Shown here: in pieces, positions 46,870 to 58,110 of the stretch
How positions within the stretch are numbered: position 1 is the stretch's first letter
Layout: every line of letters begins with the position of its first letter
NCBI GenBank assembly: GCA_029959085.1
Contig: JARWIR010000091.1
Span: forward strand, 1,984,001-2,048,000
DNA length: 64,000 bases
Direction of reading: 5' to 3'
Source: Nemophila menziesii
Lineage: Eukaryota > Streptophyta > Magnoliopsida > Boraginales > Hydrophyllaceae
Program-made: the position numbers and the translations under genes
Notes under the pieces: generated by a model
What the model saw: only the letters and a program-made list of their open reading frames with translations
Told to the model about the DNA's origin: nothing
Databases searched by the model: none

Positions 46870-49800
46870 TTTTCTTTTATGTTGTTAGAAACTTAAATAA
46901 GGGTATAGGTAGTAAGACCATCTCAAAAAGGTGAAGAAAATGCAAAATGAGGCCAATTGCAAAGGGGGATCGAGAAACTGTGTTTTTTGTGATCCAATCT
47001 GCAGCTTGATTGATTTTAATTGAATACGACAATATTTGGAACTAAAAAATTAATCTTAACTGAATACAACAATGTTTGGATATCCTCAAATATGTGGGAT
47101 AAATAACGATTTTCAAACTTCGTGATTCTTGAATGACTTCATTAGGTTAAAACAATTATTCTTCAAAATATATTTTTGGTTTGGTTGAGCAGCCGCATCT
47201 TTAATCGTATTACTTATATCAATTGCTTCTACTTCTGCTTCTTCAAGGGATTCTACGCTACAACTCCATGCTTTTCCTTCCAAAAGTAGGCCCTTTTGAT
47301 CACAAAAAATACAACTCACATCTGCTTTATTAGAATCTTTAATATAAGATGCATCTGCGTGAATATAAGTTAAGTATCATTACTATACTTTATGTTGATT
47401 TTATGTTGAAGATCGAACTATTTAAGAGTTGATTTGCTTCAACTTCAAAGTTGAAATTTTTATGTTTTACAAACGCGTCATAAGTTGATAAGCATTTTTA
47501 ACAGTCAAATAGGGGCAAAAATCATGATTTTTGAATACTTTTTTGTTTCTTACTTTCTAAATAAACCAGAGAATCCAAATTTCCATATCAACTATAGGTC
47601 TCCCTCTTTTATCATTTAGATAAGTTGCTTCCTTAATATTTTGAAGTTGTTTATCTATTCTAAAAGTACAATCATTAGAAGATAAAAGTCCTATTGGAGT
47701 TGAAAACCATATAGCTCTAGAACTAGAGCAATGGAAAGTAAGATGTTCAAGTGTTTCCACATTATTATTACATAGTTTACAAGTAATATTTATGATACTC
47801 AGTAGGGATTGAGTTAGAGACAACTCTTTAAGTAAATTCTTTTAATTTAGGAGGTAAATTAAGTTTCCAAATATCATTCCAGAAGTTACCTAGTATAAAA
47901 GAAGTTGAGGGGCAATTTTTTGTTGAATTTATATTATCTGCAGGAATTGCATTTGACATTTTCTTATAGAACTCTTTTGCAGTAAGATTTCCATTTTAAG
48001 AGTGTTTCCAAGTAAGTGTATTAAGAGCATCAGTGATGCTTAAAGTTATAGTAGAAATTAATCCCACTTTTTCACTACCAAGTGTAGTTGAAAGAAGTTC
48101 TTTATTCCAAATGTGATTTGTGTTTATGAATTCAGATGCTTTAGAGATTGGGCAATTAGATACGTTATTCATTTTTCCAAATTGAGGGATCGAACATCCT
48201 TCCAAACATGAATATTTTTTCCGTTACCAACAATCCGTTTATTATCTTTAATGTAACTATCTCTTCCTAACAGTAAGCTTTTCCAACCCCAAGAGGGATT
48301 CTAACCAATTTTAGATGTGTTAAAGTTATAATTAGGGAAATGGATACCCTTAATGATTTTGTAATCCATTGATTTATGATCCATGTTGAATTTCCATGCT
48401 AAAAAGGTAAGTAGTGCAATGTTCATTTGTGAATTTTTTTTGAAGTTTAAACCCATTTCTCTTTTAGGCATATCCATATATTCCCAACTCTTCCAGTGTA
48501 TTCTACTTTTTCCTTTATTACCCCACCAATAAGTTGCAATAAGTGAAGAGATTTTATTGCATATACATTCAGGTATTTGAAATATGGCCATAATATATAC
48601 TGAAATAGATAGTATTACAGCTTTTATCAATGTTTCTTTACCATCCTAAGATAATAATTTATAATTCCAATTATGTAACTTAGTAACTACTCTTTCAATT
48701 AACCATTCAAGAACTTTTCTTTTAAATCTTCCCTAATCAGAGGGAATACCAAGGTAGTTACCGAGTGTAGATAGGTGGTTCATGTTTTGTTAATTCATAA
48801 GCCACATTTGCTAGAGTATTTTTACGAACCCCACTTTTATTTAGGTTAATATTTTGACATGAGGCAATGCTATACATATTCATAATTAATTTAAAACTAA
48901 GAAATTCATAAAGAATAAATTATCATCTGTGAATAAGATATGAGTCAAATTGGGGCAGTTTCTACTCAGTTTAATTCCAGAAATGAGGTTTTACTGACCA
49001 TATCATTAATGAGAGCAGATAGTGCTTGAGTTACTATGCAGAAAAGAAAGGGAGACAAGGGATCGCCCTGTCTTAACCCTTTAGTAGGTTTTAAAATATT
49101 TACAGGGGAACCATTTATTAGTATAGAGTAAGAGACTATGGTAACACATTGTCTGGTCCAAGAGATCCATGTGTTAGAAAAACCCATGGAATACATAGTG
49201 TCAAACAAGAAGTCCCACTTTATACTTTCAAAGGCTTTTGAGATATCAACTTTTATTGCAACAACATATGATTTTGATGTTCTTTTATTTTTAAGATAAT
49301 TAACCATTTCATGAGCAATAAGCAAGTTATAAGTTATATTTCAAGTATTAATAAAAGCTTTTTGTTCAAAAGATATAATAGAGTTCATGAAAGGTTTCAT
49401 TCTTTTAGCAAATGTAGCTGCTATGACCTTATACAATATTTTGGGACAGCTGATAGGTCTATAATGAATTATAGTAGGTGGAGATTCCATTTTAGGAATT
49501 AATGTGATATAGGTGTTATTGATAGAGGTAAGATCTCCTTTGTTCCACAAGAAATCAGTGATGCACTTTATGAGATCATATTTGATGATGTTCCAATGTT
49601 TTTTTATACTCTCTCCGTTCCACTAAATTTGTCCACTTAGCTTTTCACATATATTAAGAAACATAATAAGTGCATTCACCATTACAAAAATACCCCTAAT
49701 AAAGTATCTTGATATCTTAAATGTGTATTGGAAATATAAAATTTAATATTTTAATAAGGGTAATAGTGGAAAAAGTAGGAAAAAAAGTGTATTGAACTCC

Positions 49801-51668
49801 TAAGTGGACAATATATTTGGAACATTATTTTTAGTAAGTGGACAATTTCAGTGGAATCGAGGGAGTAGAAGCTATCAAAGAAACCATCTGGGCCAAGGGA
49901 TTTATTACTCCCTAGTATCCAGACAATTTCTTTTACTTCCTCAAGAGAGACAGGTTGTTCAGGGGCCATATTCATTTCTTTTGTTACAGCAAGAGTGAAT
50001 TTGTTAAGAATAGGTTGGTAGTTTCTAGGACCTGAAGTATTGTATGTATTAATATAGTGTTCAATAATGAGAGATTCAATCTCTTTTTGATCATCACACC
50101 GATAACCATCACTTCTTAAGATTCTAAAGATTTTATTTTGTTTTCTTCTAGATTTTGTAGAGTCATGAAAGAATGCAGTATTTTTATCACCTAAATTTAC
50201 CACTGAATTCTAGATTTCTCCTTCAAATAAAGTTTCTCTTTATTCCAGAAGTTTTCTAATTGGCTAGAAATAAAATAATGGTATTCCTAATTACTGTAGG
50301 ATTTAGAGTTAAGTTTTCAACCTTTTTCATAAGATGTTTAATAATGTTTCTATTATTGATCCTTATTTTCTTATTATTGTTGATTATAGATGGGATTGCT
50401 TCTTTCCAAAGATTCACCCAAGTCTATCAAACTTTGATGCTTCAGTTGATCCTTTATTGGTGTTCCATTTCTCCAGCTGAGATTTATATTCATGAACATG
50501 GTGGTGGATCAATGTTTCAACATCATCGTATAAAGAGAATTGGATGGAGTTGGTGGTTTCAGATTTGTTTGGGTTTTTTATGTCATGGAGTTGTTTGTTT
50601 TTAGAATTAGGAATCATGGTTGGAGTTTGGTTAGATGATTTATAAGTTTAATCGATGGGGATGAAGTGCTTATCTGTTATAATGACATATGTCTCATTTG
50701 ATCCGAATAGAAGAGTAGAAGGTGTGGTGGGGATTTGTTTGGGTACAGATTGTTGAGTTGACGTACTAAAGATGTTATTTTTTAATTAATCTTTTATATC
50801 TGACCAAGACTTAATTTGACCATCTATTTGTTTCTTTTCTTCTTTGTTTTGTTTGAGTCTATCACAAATAGAGGCTAAATCATAGCCTTTGTTCTCTCTC
50901 TATTTTCATACGCCTGTACGATTTGCCCAAATTACTTCTTTAGCCAGATTTGTTTTATTCAATGTTCATCTTTGTATCAGAAGCATTGAATGAAAGTTGT
51001 GCGTTCTTATCGACATTTAAATTTTGTTCTTTTTGCTTAGGATTTTGTGGTTGATGAACAGTGGTGGTTTTGAGTGTAACTCGGTGGTGGGTTGTAACTC
51101 AATTGTGGGTTTTGAAATTGTTTTTGAATCAAAATATTTTTCTCATTAGATTTGGTTCAAAGCCATAATTGAGTTTTGCGAACTTGAATTTCAGTTTGAC
51201 TTTATTTTAACAATCTGTGTCTACATGATGTAGCATACCACAAAGGAAACATAAGTCACTGTGCTTTTCATATTTTAGTGTACCTTTTATACGATGACCA
51301 TTTCTGAGGTTAATGTTGTATGATCTTTGTACAGGTTTGAAGATGTCCCAGTCTACATGGATGCAGACAATGCTAAATTCTTTGAAGTTTTCGATGGTTG
51401 GTAAGTAAACTTTCTCAACTTTGCCTAGTTTACTTCCGATTTTAAAGGCATTATCTTCATTGATGAGCATTGGTGGTATATCATGTATTTGTATGATGGA
51501 GGATGAAGTTGTGAGTGGGATGTCAGCAAGGAGAATAGTTGTATCCCATAATTGAAGTACGACATGTTTGCCCACCAAGTTTAAGGTCTTTTTCATATCA
51601 AGGTGTCCGGGCCAGTTTTCACGCACCACGACTAATCTCATGAGAAATATACACGCCTCGCCATGCAT
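46870..51668 (-). mobile_element. Degenerate LINE with ORF1, RT, zf-RVT and RNase H
   Basis: A minus-strand LINE, nearly complete in order but decayed. ORF1 at 51,668-51,207 has the DUF4283-type segment and a CFLCGMLHHVDTDC zinc knuckle. A low-complexity ORF1 tail extends to about 50,414. The usual endonuclease domain is not found between 51,200 and 50,280. ORF2 resumes at 50,280 (NLGDKNTAFFHDSTKSRR at 50,200; GSNKSLGPDGF near 49,900). RT continues at 49,550-48,966 (FEQKAFI, VDISKAFESIKWDF, RQGDPLSPFLF). Then come the RT thumb (48,630), a zf-RVT piece (CKLCNNNVETLEHLTFHC, 47,770) and RNase H (47,319 to about 46,870; NQAADWITKN). A Stowaway MITE (49,609-49,865) is inserted. The repeated DNA to its right continues ORF1-derived duplications. 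Confidence 0.8.
49609..49865. mobile_element. Stowaway-like MITE (Tc1/mariner type) inside the LINE
   Basis: 257 bp, bounded by TA dinucleotides (49,607-49,608 and 49,866-49,867). The left end reads ctctctccgttcca, and the reverse complement of the right end reads ctccctcgattcca; inward, gtccactta is shared by both arms. The CTCCCTCCGT-type terminus and TA duplication are typical of Stowaway. A relative of the same family lies at 63,738-63,982. It interrupts the LINE reverse transcriptase, so it is younger than that LINE. Confidence 0.9.
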
Positions 51669-52117
51669 ATCATGTATTTGTATGATGAAGCATGTAGTTG
51701 TGAGTGGGATGTCAGTAAAGAGTTTAGTTGTAAAACATCATTGAAGTAGGACATGTTTGCCCACCAAGTTCCAAGGTCTTTTTTTTATAACATGGGTGTC
51801 AAGTCCAGTTTTCGTGCACCACGACTAATATTATTTAGTTGTATCCCATTATTTAACTAGGACATGTTTACTGACCAAGTTCCAAGGTCTTTTTTTTTTA
51901 TATCATGGGTGTCTGGGCCAGTTTCGCGCACCACGACTAATCTTATGGAAAATATACACGCCTCCCCATGCATATTCCCAGGTTAATGAAAACTAGGTTA
52001 CCTATGTTCACCACGCCTAATCTCATAGGAAATATATACGTCTCCCTATGCATATTCTTAGGTTAATCAGAATTAGGTTACACATGTTCACGACTAATCT
52101 CATAGGAAATATATGAG
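51478..52117. repeat. Tandem partial duplications of a LINE ORF1 segment
   Basis: The ORF1 segment at 51,478-51,667 (atatcatgtatttgtatgatg to cgccatgcat) is repeated at about 51,667-51,840 and, shortened, at about 51,840-51,970. Common words are gacatgtttgcccaccaag, ggtctttttt and caccacgactaat. Then a smaller unit (cacgactaatctcataggaaatatata with cccatgcatattcttaggtt) recurs at about 51,930, 52,005 and 52,090. The copies diverge, so the array is old. Confidence 0.75.
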
Positions 52118-52195
52118 GGGATTTGAACCCTATACCTCTCGTTTTATCCCTTTAAAGAAACAGCAAGACTCTGACCAATTGAGCTACCTCAATTA
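52118..52195 (-). other. tRNA-like sequence (SINE head or tRNA relic)
   Basis: On the minus strand, gaggtagctcaattggtcagag (52,189 leftward) contains an A-box match (tagctcaattgg), and 45 bases on there is a B-box match (ggttcaaatcc, 52,119-52,130 region). A T-loop-like fold with cccctc follows, but the acceptor arms do not pair well and no anticodon stem is clear. This fits a tRNA-derived SINE 5' part or a decayed tRNA better than a working tRNA gene. Confidence 0.4.
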
Positions 52196-52570
52196 GTTAC
52201 CCCCATATTATTTTTATTTTTATTTTGACATCTTGTTCCTTACTATGTTTATAATGCTTTGCAATTACCGTCCATTTTTTTAGTCCTTATTAAATCTCAC
52301 TAATTGTTAACATTCGTTCTCATAAAAACAATCATGAATTCGTCATTCTTAACCTCTTATAAAAAAAAACTAATCATTTAATTTTACTTGTGGTTACTAT
52401 TGTTAAAGTATTTCAGCCATTTAACAAAAATTCCTCAATATATAACAATGCGTCGTCCCTGTACTTGATGATTATTTTTCTAACATGTGATGTGAGGAAA
52501 AAAAAAAAGTGATGTGAGAATTTTCCTGGAAGTTTCTTGGGTTCCTTGCAATTTGGCGATATAGTGCATT
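52196..52570. other. Upstream region of the glyoxalase-fold gene
   Basis: AT-rich intergenic DNA with no repeat signature. It lies between the decayed LINE array and the gene, and presumably holds its distal promoter. Confidence 0.5.
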
Positions 52571-52576
52571 TCACCT

Positions 52577-52585
52577 ACTATAAAA
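52577..52585 (+). promoter_or_regulatory. Probable TATA box of the glyoxalase-fold gene
   Basis: ctataaaac lies 26-34 bases before the ATG at 52,611. That leaves a very short 5' leader, so either transcription starts almost at the ATG or another upstream TATA (for example in 52,380-52,450) is used. Confidence 0.45.
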
Positions 52586-52610
52586 CAAACAATAGAGTAG
52601 AAACAATAAG

Positions 52611-52866
52611 ATGGTTCAATCAAAACAAATGGAGATCGAAGAAGTTCAAAGCTGCGGTGAAGCACTGCCTCTTCTCTCATTAAACCATGTTTCTCTGTTA
52701 GTTAACTCCGTTTTGGCTTCTGCACAGTTCTATGAACAAGTCCTTGGATTTGTCCTCGTCAAACGTCCTTCATCCTTTACCTTCCACGGAGCTTGGTGAG
52801 CATATAAATTTTTTAAGAATTATTTGTTTTCATACATCTGAAACCAATGTTCAATAAGTTGTAAAC

Positions 52867-52904
<38 letters not shown>

Positions 52905-53632
52905 CCTGACATTTGGAAAGGCAATTAGAATGAATTATTGTTGAGACTAATTAATTAATTACTTGAATATGTATAGGTTGTATAATTATGGAATTGGTAT
53001 ACACTTGCTTGAGAAAGAGTATGGCACCATCAGCAAATCACGACCAATTAATCCGAAAGATAACCACTTATCTTTTCAGGTATATATAGAGCACCATTAC
53101 TTATCTATTAAACTAAAAGCTCAGTAATCGTTGAATATATTTCACTTTTAAATGTTGAACATATTTTAGTTGCTATTTAAAATTACTTTGTATGGGTTTA
53201 TTGGATTGCTGCTGGTTTGGGACTACTTGTATTTAGAGTTTAGATACCTCTTATATATAAGCTAATTTGACCGGATTGTCATGAACATCTCATTTGTTGT
53301 CATCCGGATTAATGTTTTGATGCCATTAACAGTGCACCAATGTTGATTTGGTGAAGAGGAGATTAGAAGAAATGGAATTGAAATATGTGAGTGCTTTGGT
53401 AGAAGAAGAAGGAATTAAAGTTGATCAAGTATTTTTCCATGATCCTGATGGCTACATGATTGAAATTTGCAACTGTGACAACCTGCCAGTTCTTCCTATT
53501 TTTTCATGTCCAGTGAAGCCTGAATTTGGGTACGAGAAGAATATGTCTGCTGCTGCTACAAACAAGTGTGGGTTAATGGAAACTATTATGATGGAGAATT
53601 TGAGCATGGAGATGATGAACTTTTCATTCTAA
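52611..53632 (+). CDS. Glyoxalase I-like (VOC superfamily) protein, three exons
   Basis: Exons are 52,611-52,795, 52,977-53,079 and 53,333-53,632. All splice sites are GT-AG, the sum is 588 bases, and the product is 195 residues. It is a single-domain vicinal-oxygen-chelate protein of the plant lactoylglutathione lyase-like group (GLYI-4/7 type). Such proteins fold as paired beta-alpha-beta-beta-beta units around a metal site. Putative metal ligands at the usual places: His26 (LNHVSLLV), Glu74 (GIHLLEKE), His92 (DNHLSFQ) and Glu140 (DPDGYMIEIC). The first codon of exon 2 completes Trp62 across the splice. The C-terminal 40 residues are not conserved and include a Met-rich end. No targeting signal is evident, so it is probably cytosolic. 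The true substrate is uncertain, since many members lack methylglyoxal activity. The 181- and 253-bp introns are AT-rich; intron 1 has a TA repeat. This is the clearest intact gene in the window. Confidence 0.9.
52869..52902. repeat. (TA)n microsatellite in intron 1
   Basis: A run of about 16 TA units inside the first intron of the glyoxalase-fold gene; length variation here should not affect coding. Confidence 0.85.
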
Positions 53633-54072
53633 ATATTAATTAAATATATAAGTTTTAATGTTTATTATAACTTTTGGATGATTGGTGTTGAGAAGACTCT
53701 TAATGTTAAAGTGATGAATAATGAAGTAATGTTCAATTTTTTACTTATGAAGTAAATAAATGTGCATATCTATTTTCCCCTCATGTTTCATTCTTTTTTT
53801 GGTTAATTATTATTTATTATTACTTGTGAAACAAAGCTATTCGAGGTGCTTGTGTACATGCCAAAGATTATCGAATCAAATTGCTTAGATTATAAATGTT
53901 CTTTTAATTTTAAATGATTTTCTTGGTCAAACGAAAAAGTTTGTCTATCCGTAAAACATTGATAGAAGTTAGAAAAAAAAAAAACTTTTTGAGTAATTAA
54001 TCCGTTTTTTAATAAAATTATTTATTAAAAATATTTTTTGATGGAAATATTCTTATATAATAATTTAAATTT
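53633..54072. other. Downstream region of the glyoxalase-fold gene
   Basis: AT-rich sequence with possible plant polyadenylation-like aataaa words (53,735-53,760 has gaagtaaataaatgtg). No further coding feature. Confidence 0.5.
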
Positions 54073-54460
54073 AACCACCCTAATACAACTTCCTACCGTT
54101 ACAACCACCGCCATCACCGCCACCACCACTACTACCGCCGTCACCCCCACAACCACAACCACTACCCCGCCACCACCACAACCCCCACCACCACCCCACC
54201 ATCACAACCACCATCATCATCCTATTACTACCACCGCCACTACTACCACCACACTACCACAACCACACTACCACAACCACTTACTACTAATTCCACCGCA
54301 AAGCACGCGTTAGAGATTTTCTTTCTTAAAAAAGTCATAACTATTCTAAAAAAATAAAAATTGCAAATCATGGTCATCAAGATGCGGACGCAAAAATTAG
54401 AGAAATCTTGTCCAATATACACTATGTTTGGCATGACACACATAACATTCAATTGGGAAC
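54073..54460 (-). repeat. ACC-rich tract and flank related to the 25-kb fold-back element
   Basis: An impure ACC/ACT triplet tract (54,073-54,285) is followed by ttactactaattccaccgcaaa, gcacgcg and aaaaagtcataact. The reverse complement of the 25-kb unit 1 has the same order: triplet tract, tactactaatttcatcaca, cgcgcg, and (elsewhere in the unit) the cgtcataacta motif. This is therefore probably a second, decayed member of the same element family in the opposite orientation. An open frame through the tract (Thr/Pro-rich) is a by-product. Confidence 0.6.
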
Positions 54461-54499
54461 AATCCAAATAAAAAGTAACACGAAACTTAGTGAAATTAA

Positions 54500-54900
54500 C
54501 AAAGTTTGAGTTATGGGCAAATTACCACAACTCGGTGAAGAATAAATACAATGTTTAAAAATCATTAATAAGAAATAAAATAAGATATACAAAGCCAATT
54601 ATATAAGTTAAGAATGTAACAAACACAAAACAAGGAAGATAACAAAAAACATGATTTGATTCAGAAAAAGTAAATAAAGTGGTAATTACACAAATAATTT
54701 GAGTTATGGGAAAATCTCATAACTCAGTTGAATATTAATGTATAGTTAAAAATCTATTAATGAAAATGTAAAATGAGATGCTTCAAGCAAATTATACAAC
54801 ATAATAATGTCAAAAACAAAAAAATGAAAAAAAATTACATGATTGAAGTTAAAAAATATGAAAAATAAGTTAAAAACATTATAGTATTAGTTAGGGGAAT
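54500..54900. repeat. Degenerate tandem repeat, period about 192 bp
   Basis: tttgagttatgggcaaatta at 54,507 recurs as tttgagttatgggaaaatct at 54,699. After each copy comes a similar series: a cataactc-g-tgaa word, tgtttaaaaatc/tagttaaaaatc, then attaat-a-aaa, aaatgagat/aaataagat, and caaattata. There are about two copies, and a third may begin near 54,890. No coding content. Confidence 0.6.
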
Positions 54901-55944
54901 TTTACCATAACACAAAAATGTACCTCTATTAGCACCATTTCAATTACATATAGTAGGTGGCCAGTGACCACTAAACTTGGACTTAAAAAAAATACGAAAA
55001 AAACTAAAACCATCAAGAGAAGCACCAAAAGCAATATGACAACATTCAAATACACGTGTCTCAGGGCCAAAATCAAGATGAACCTGCAAATTTGAATCCA
55101 TGACTTTCAAGTTTTTAAAATATCCTAGATTTTAGTTATATGACAAAGCAACATCTCAATATACCTCATTACGGTATTTGCTCAAAGCACATAAAAAATC
55201 TAACTAATATCATACCTATAGTAAGAATTGATGTTGTTTACAACTTCAGCTGGTTTCGGAGAAGGCCTACTCTTGAACTCATTAATTAACATCTTTAATC
55301 ACATCCATAGACAAAAAATTGTTGGGTATTGCTCTATCGGGAACATCATATGTACGATCTTTAATGAAAGATTTGAGATACAACTTGTTAGGGGTCTTAT
55401 CAAATGGCGCACATATATACCAAAAACATCCTAATTCGTTGCACAACTTGTTATGCCATATATAATGGTTTCACAAGCATATTGCGACAACACACATCTA
55501 AATTCTTTCACACAACCTTGAAAAACTTTACATATATTGTTTATTCTATTTTTGCATACGTTGCTTCAAAGTACAAATTCTTTATGATGATAATCTTCTT
55601 CACCTTCTTCGATTGACAAAACATCAATATTAACTTGAATACCAACATGCAATGAGGCAGTAAGGAAAATAGAATTCAATTGAAGACTAGAATTGGTAAA
55701 AATAGCCAAAGTTTAGCTTCACCATCGCATTCAAATAACCAAAGAAAAGTGGCATAATCAGAGTCACGTACCATTTTTCATGATTAATTATATTTTTACT
55801 TGTCAAACATACTATGCATCTTCACCTTCCAAATGTTCCATAAATTACAAAGAATAAATGTTATAATAAGTCTACGATCTCATCCATTTTCCGTGTATCC
55901 TTGGATGACCTTGATGATCCATTTGTCTATATTAGTATGTTGAT
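54901..55944. other. No gene recognised
   Basis: Several short frames on both strands (for example 55,228-55,434 and 55,404-55,616 on +) show no family resemblance or start context. It may be old retrotransposon sequence continuous with the LINE to the right. Confidence 0.5.
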
Positions 55945-58110
55945 CATGATCATTTTTTATTTGGGTAGCTGAAGTGGCCCAAACAATGTCACTGAACGGG
56001 TAATAAATCTGGCGTTCAATATATTTTGCCTCATGCACGCACCATTTGCAAATCGTATAAATTCCACATTTCCTTTTATCGAACCTCTACAACATTTCCA
56101 TCTGAAGATCCTACCTTTAGTAGGGAATATTCGTGTGCTAAACAATATCCCAGATCTTTGGATCATATTGATCTTACTTCATAGACGTTTGGCATGACAT
56201 AGAGAATTCATTATGAACTATGACGTGATATCATGATTTCTCGTTCTTTGTGTGTGACCATATAATCTTGTCATCCAAAGAATTTTGTTCCTTACTGGAG
56301 TCGGAATATTTTTTGTTGATGAGATTGATATTCCAAACAGAGAAGTCATCCTTAAAGAGTTGAGCAACCCAATTAAGACTATTTTCTTCCAGTTTCTTCA
56401 AGACAAAGTTCCTAAAATCCATTAGTGTTCCCAAATGTTAGTACTCATCTCCATTGTCAATCTAATAGACACACTCCTCTTTCAAGAACTAGATACTGTT
56501 GAAAATGCTGGCCCAACTCCAATATCTCTTCTTTTTGAATCTTGCATCCTAAAAAGATAATTTGGAAAAGTATATTCCTTTGAGCACTTTTTCCAAATTA
56601 TCCTCTATGCTTGATTTGCAAGTAGTGCTAAATTCATCTTATGAAAATACCAAAAACCAATACCTGGTATAGATTTTGAGACGACAAATTTTTCTTATGC
56701 GGTCCAGTGAATCCTTTTATTGTGTTGAACATCCCACCAGAAATTTGTAGCAAGACTTAAAAGTTTTTAACATAGACTCTTCGGGAATTCAAAAATTGAC
56801 ATCACATAGTTTGAAATAGATTAAAGGACTGATGCAATTAAACTTCCTTACGTCCTCCAGATGAGAAAGATGAGGCCTAGCTGGAAGTTTTTGACAAGAA
56901 ACAATCCTTGATATTGTTAAATTCTTCATCTTGGATCTTCCAAGATTGAGTATTATTCTTAAGTATTTTCCAAGAAAATCAGTTCTTTTGATATTGGGAG
57001 AGTTTGAATCCTGATTCATAATGTCTTTTGGTGCACCATTGTTGAACATATAGAAGATTTACCAAAATTGGTTCTTTGGCCGGATGCATTACAGTATTTC
57101 CCAAACAAGTGTGTTAATCTCCTTATCATTATCTCGGTGAAAAAAAGAGCATCATCTGCAAATGACAGGTGGGGTGAGTTTACGACAAGATCTCGCAAGC
57201 GATATATCTTTAATGTTTCCTTTTTAAAAGTCTGATAAGACCGTTTATAATAAGTGGGAATAAGAGATGAGAAAATGGGTCTCCTTGTCTAATTCCTTGA
57301 TGCGGCTGGAAAATTATAGATTTTCCGCTATTAAATTTGATCTAAAAAGAAACAAATGAAATATGGTTGTAAATACAACCCATCTGTTTTTTTTAACATA
57401 AACCTCATTTTAAAATGACCGCAATGAGAAACTCTCAATTGACTCGATCATAGGCTTTTGACATATCCATTGTAACCGTTGCGTAATATTTCTTTAAAAA
57501 CTGAGTCAATTCTTAAGCAATGAGAATATTATCTTGATTACTTCTTCCTTTAATGAAATTCGATTGAGTCGGCGAGATGATCTCATCCATAGCGATAATT
57601 TTGTAACAAATATAAACGCATTGATATTGGTATGAAATCTTTGACTCCTTCTTGAATTTCATCCTTAGAAATAAGAGTAATGAGAGTATCATTGATCTTA
57701 TGAAATGAAATAATGTCATTTAAATGTGATAACTTTGCAAGGAGTAAGATTGGTTACCTTCTCCAAGTTTTTAGGAGGTTTGCTTGAAAACAATTTTTCA
57801 TAGTGATTGATAAACATATTTTGAAAGCTCTTCTGATCTTCCATCAAGGATCCATTTGTGTCTTTAGACTACAGATACGATTGATGCTCATTCTCATTAC
57901 GAACATTGACATGAATAATCTCGTTTCCTCCCTCCTTTTCTTTCCCACAAATTCCTTGCTCTATCATTCCGATATACTTTAAGCTTCTTCTTTGTTCCAC
58001 AGTTTTTTCATTTCTTGAGTGATGTTACAAGCTAACTATTTATTTTGTTAGGATATAACATTGTTTTGAATGTCTACAAGAGATTGTGGTATTTAACAGT
58101 AAGCTTTCTA
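55945..58110 (-). mobile_element. Highly decayed LINE ORF2
   Basis: Minus-strand fragments in the expected order, right to left: an upstream ORF2 piece near 57,960-57,720; RT with PTQSNFIKGRSNQDNILIA (57,600-57,513); a GIRQGDPFSH-like stretch near 57,300-57,240; SFADDALFFTE (FADD, 57,165-57,120); LGKYLRIILNLGRSKMKN near 56,975-56,930; the SLDDKIIWSHTKNEKS segment (56,280-56,231) typical of the RT-zf-RVT linker; and a zf-RVT-like stretch (ANGACMRQNILNARF, 56,060-56,000). Many stops. No tail or target duplication could be identified. It is among the oldest LINE copies here. Confidence 0.75.

Noticed and set aside
52118..52195. Functional tRNA gene
   Set aside because: A and B boxes are present, but acceptor and anticodon stems do not pair convincingly; treated as a SINE head or relic.
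54038..54313. Thr/Pro/His-rich frame of 91 codons
   Set aside because: A by-product of the ACC triplet tract; low-complexity, with a homologous tract on the opposite strand elsewhere.
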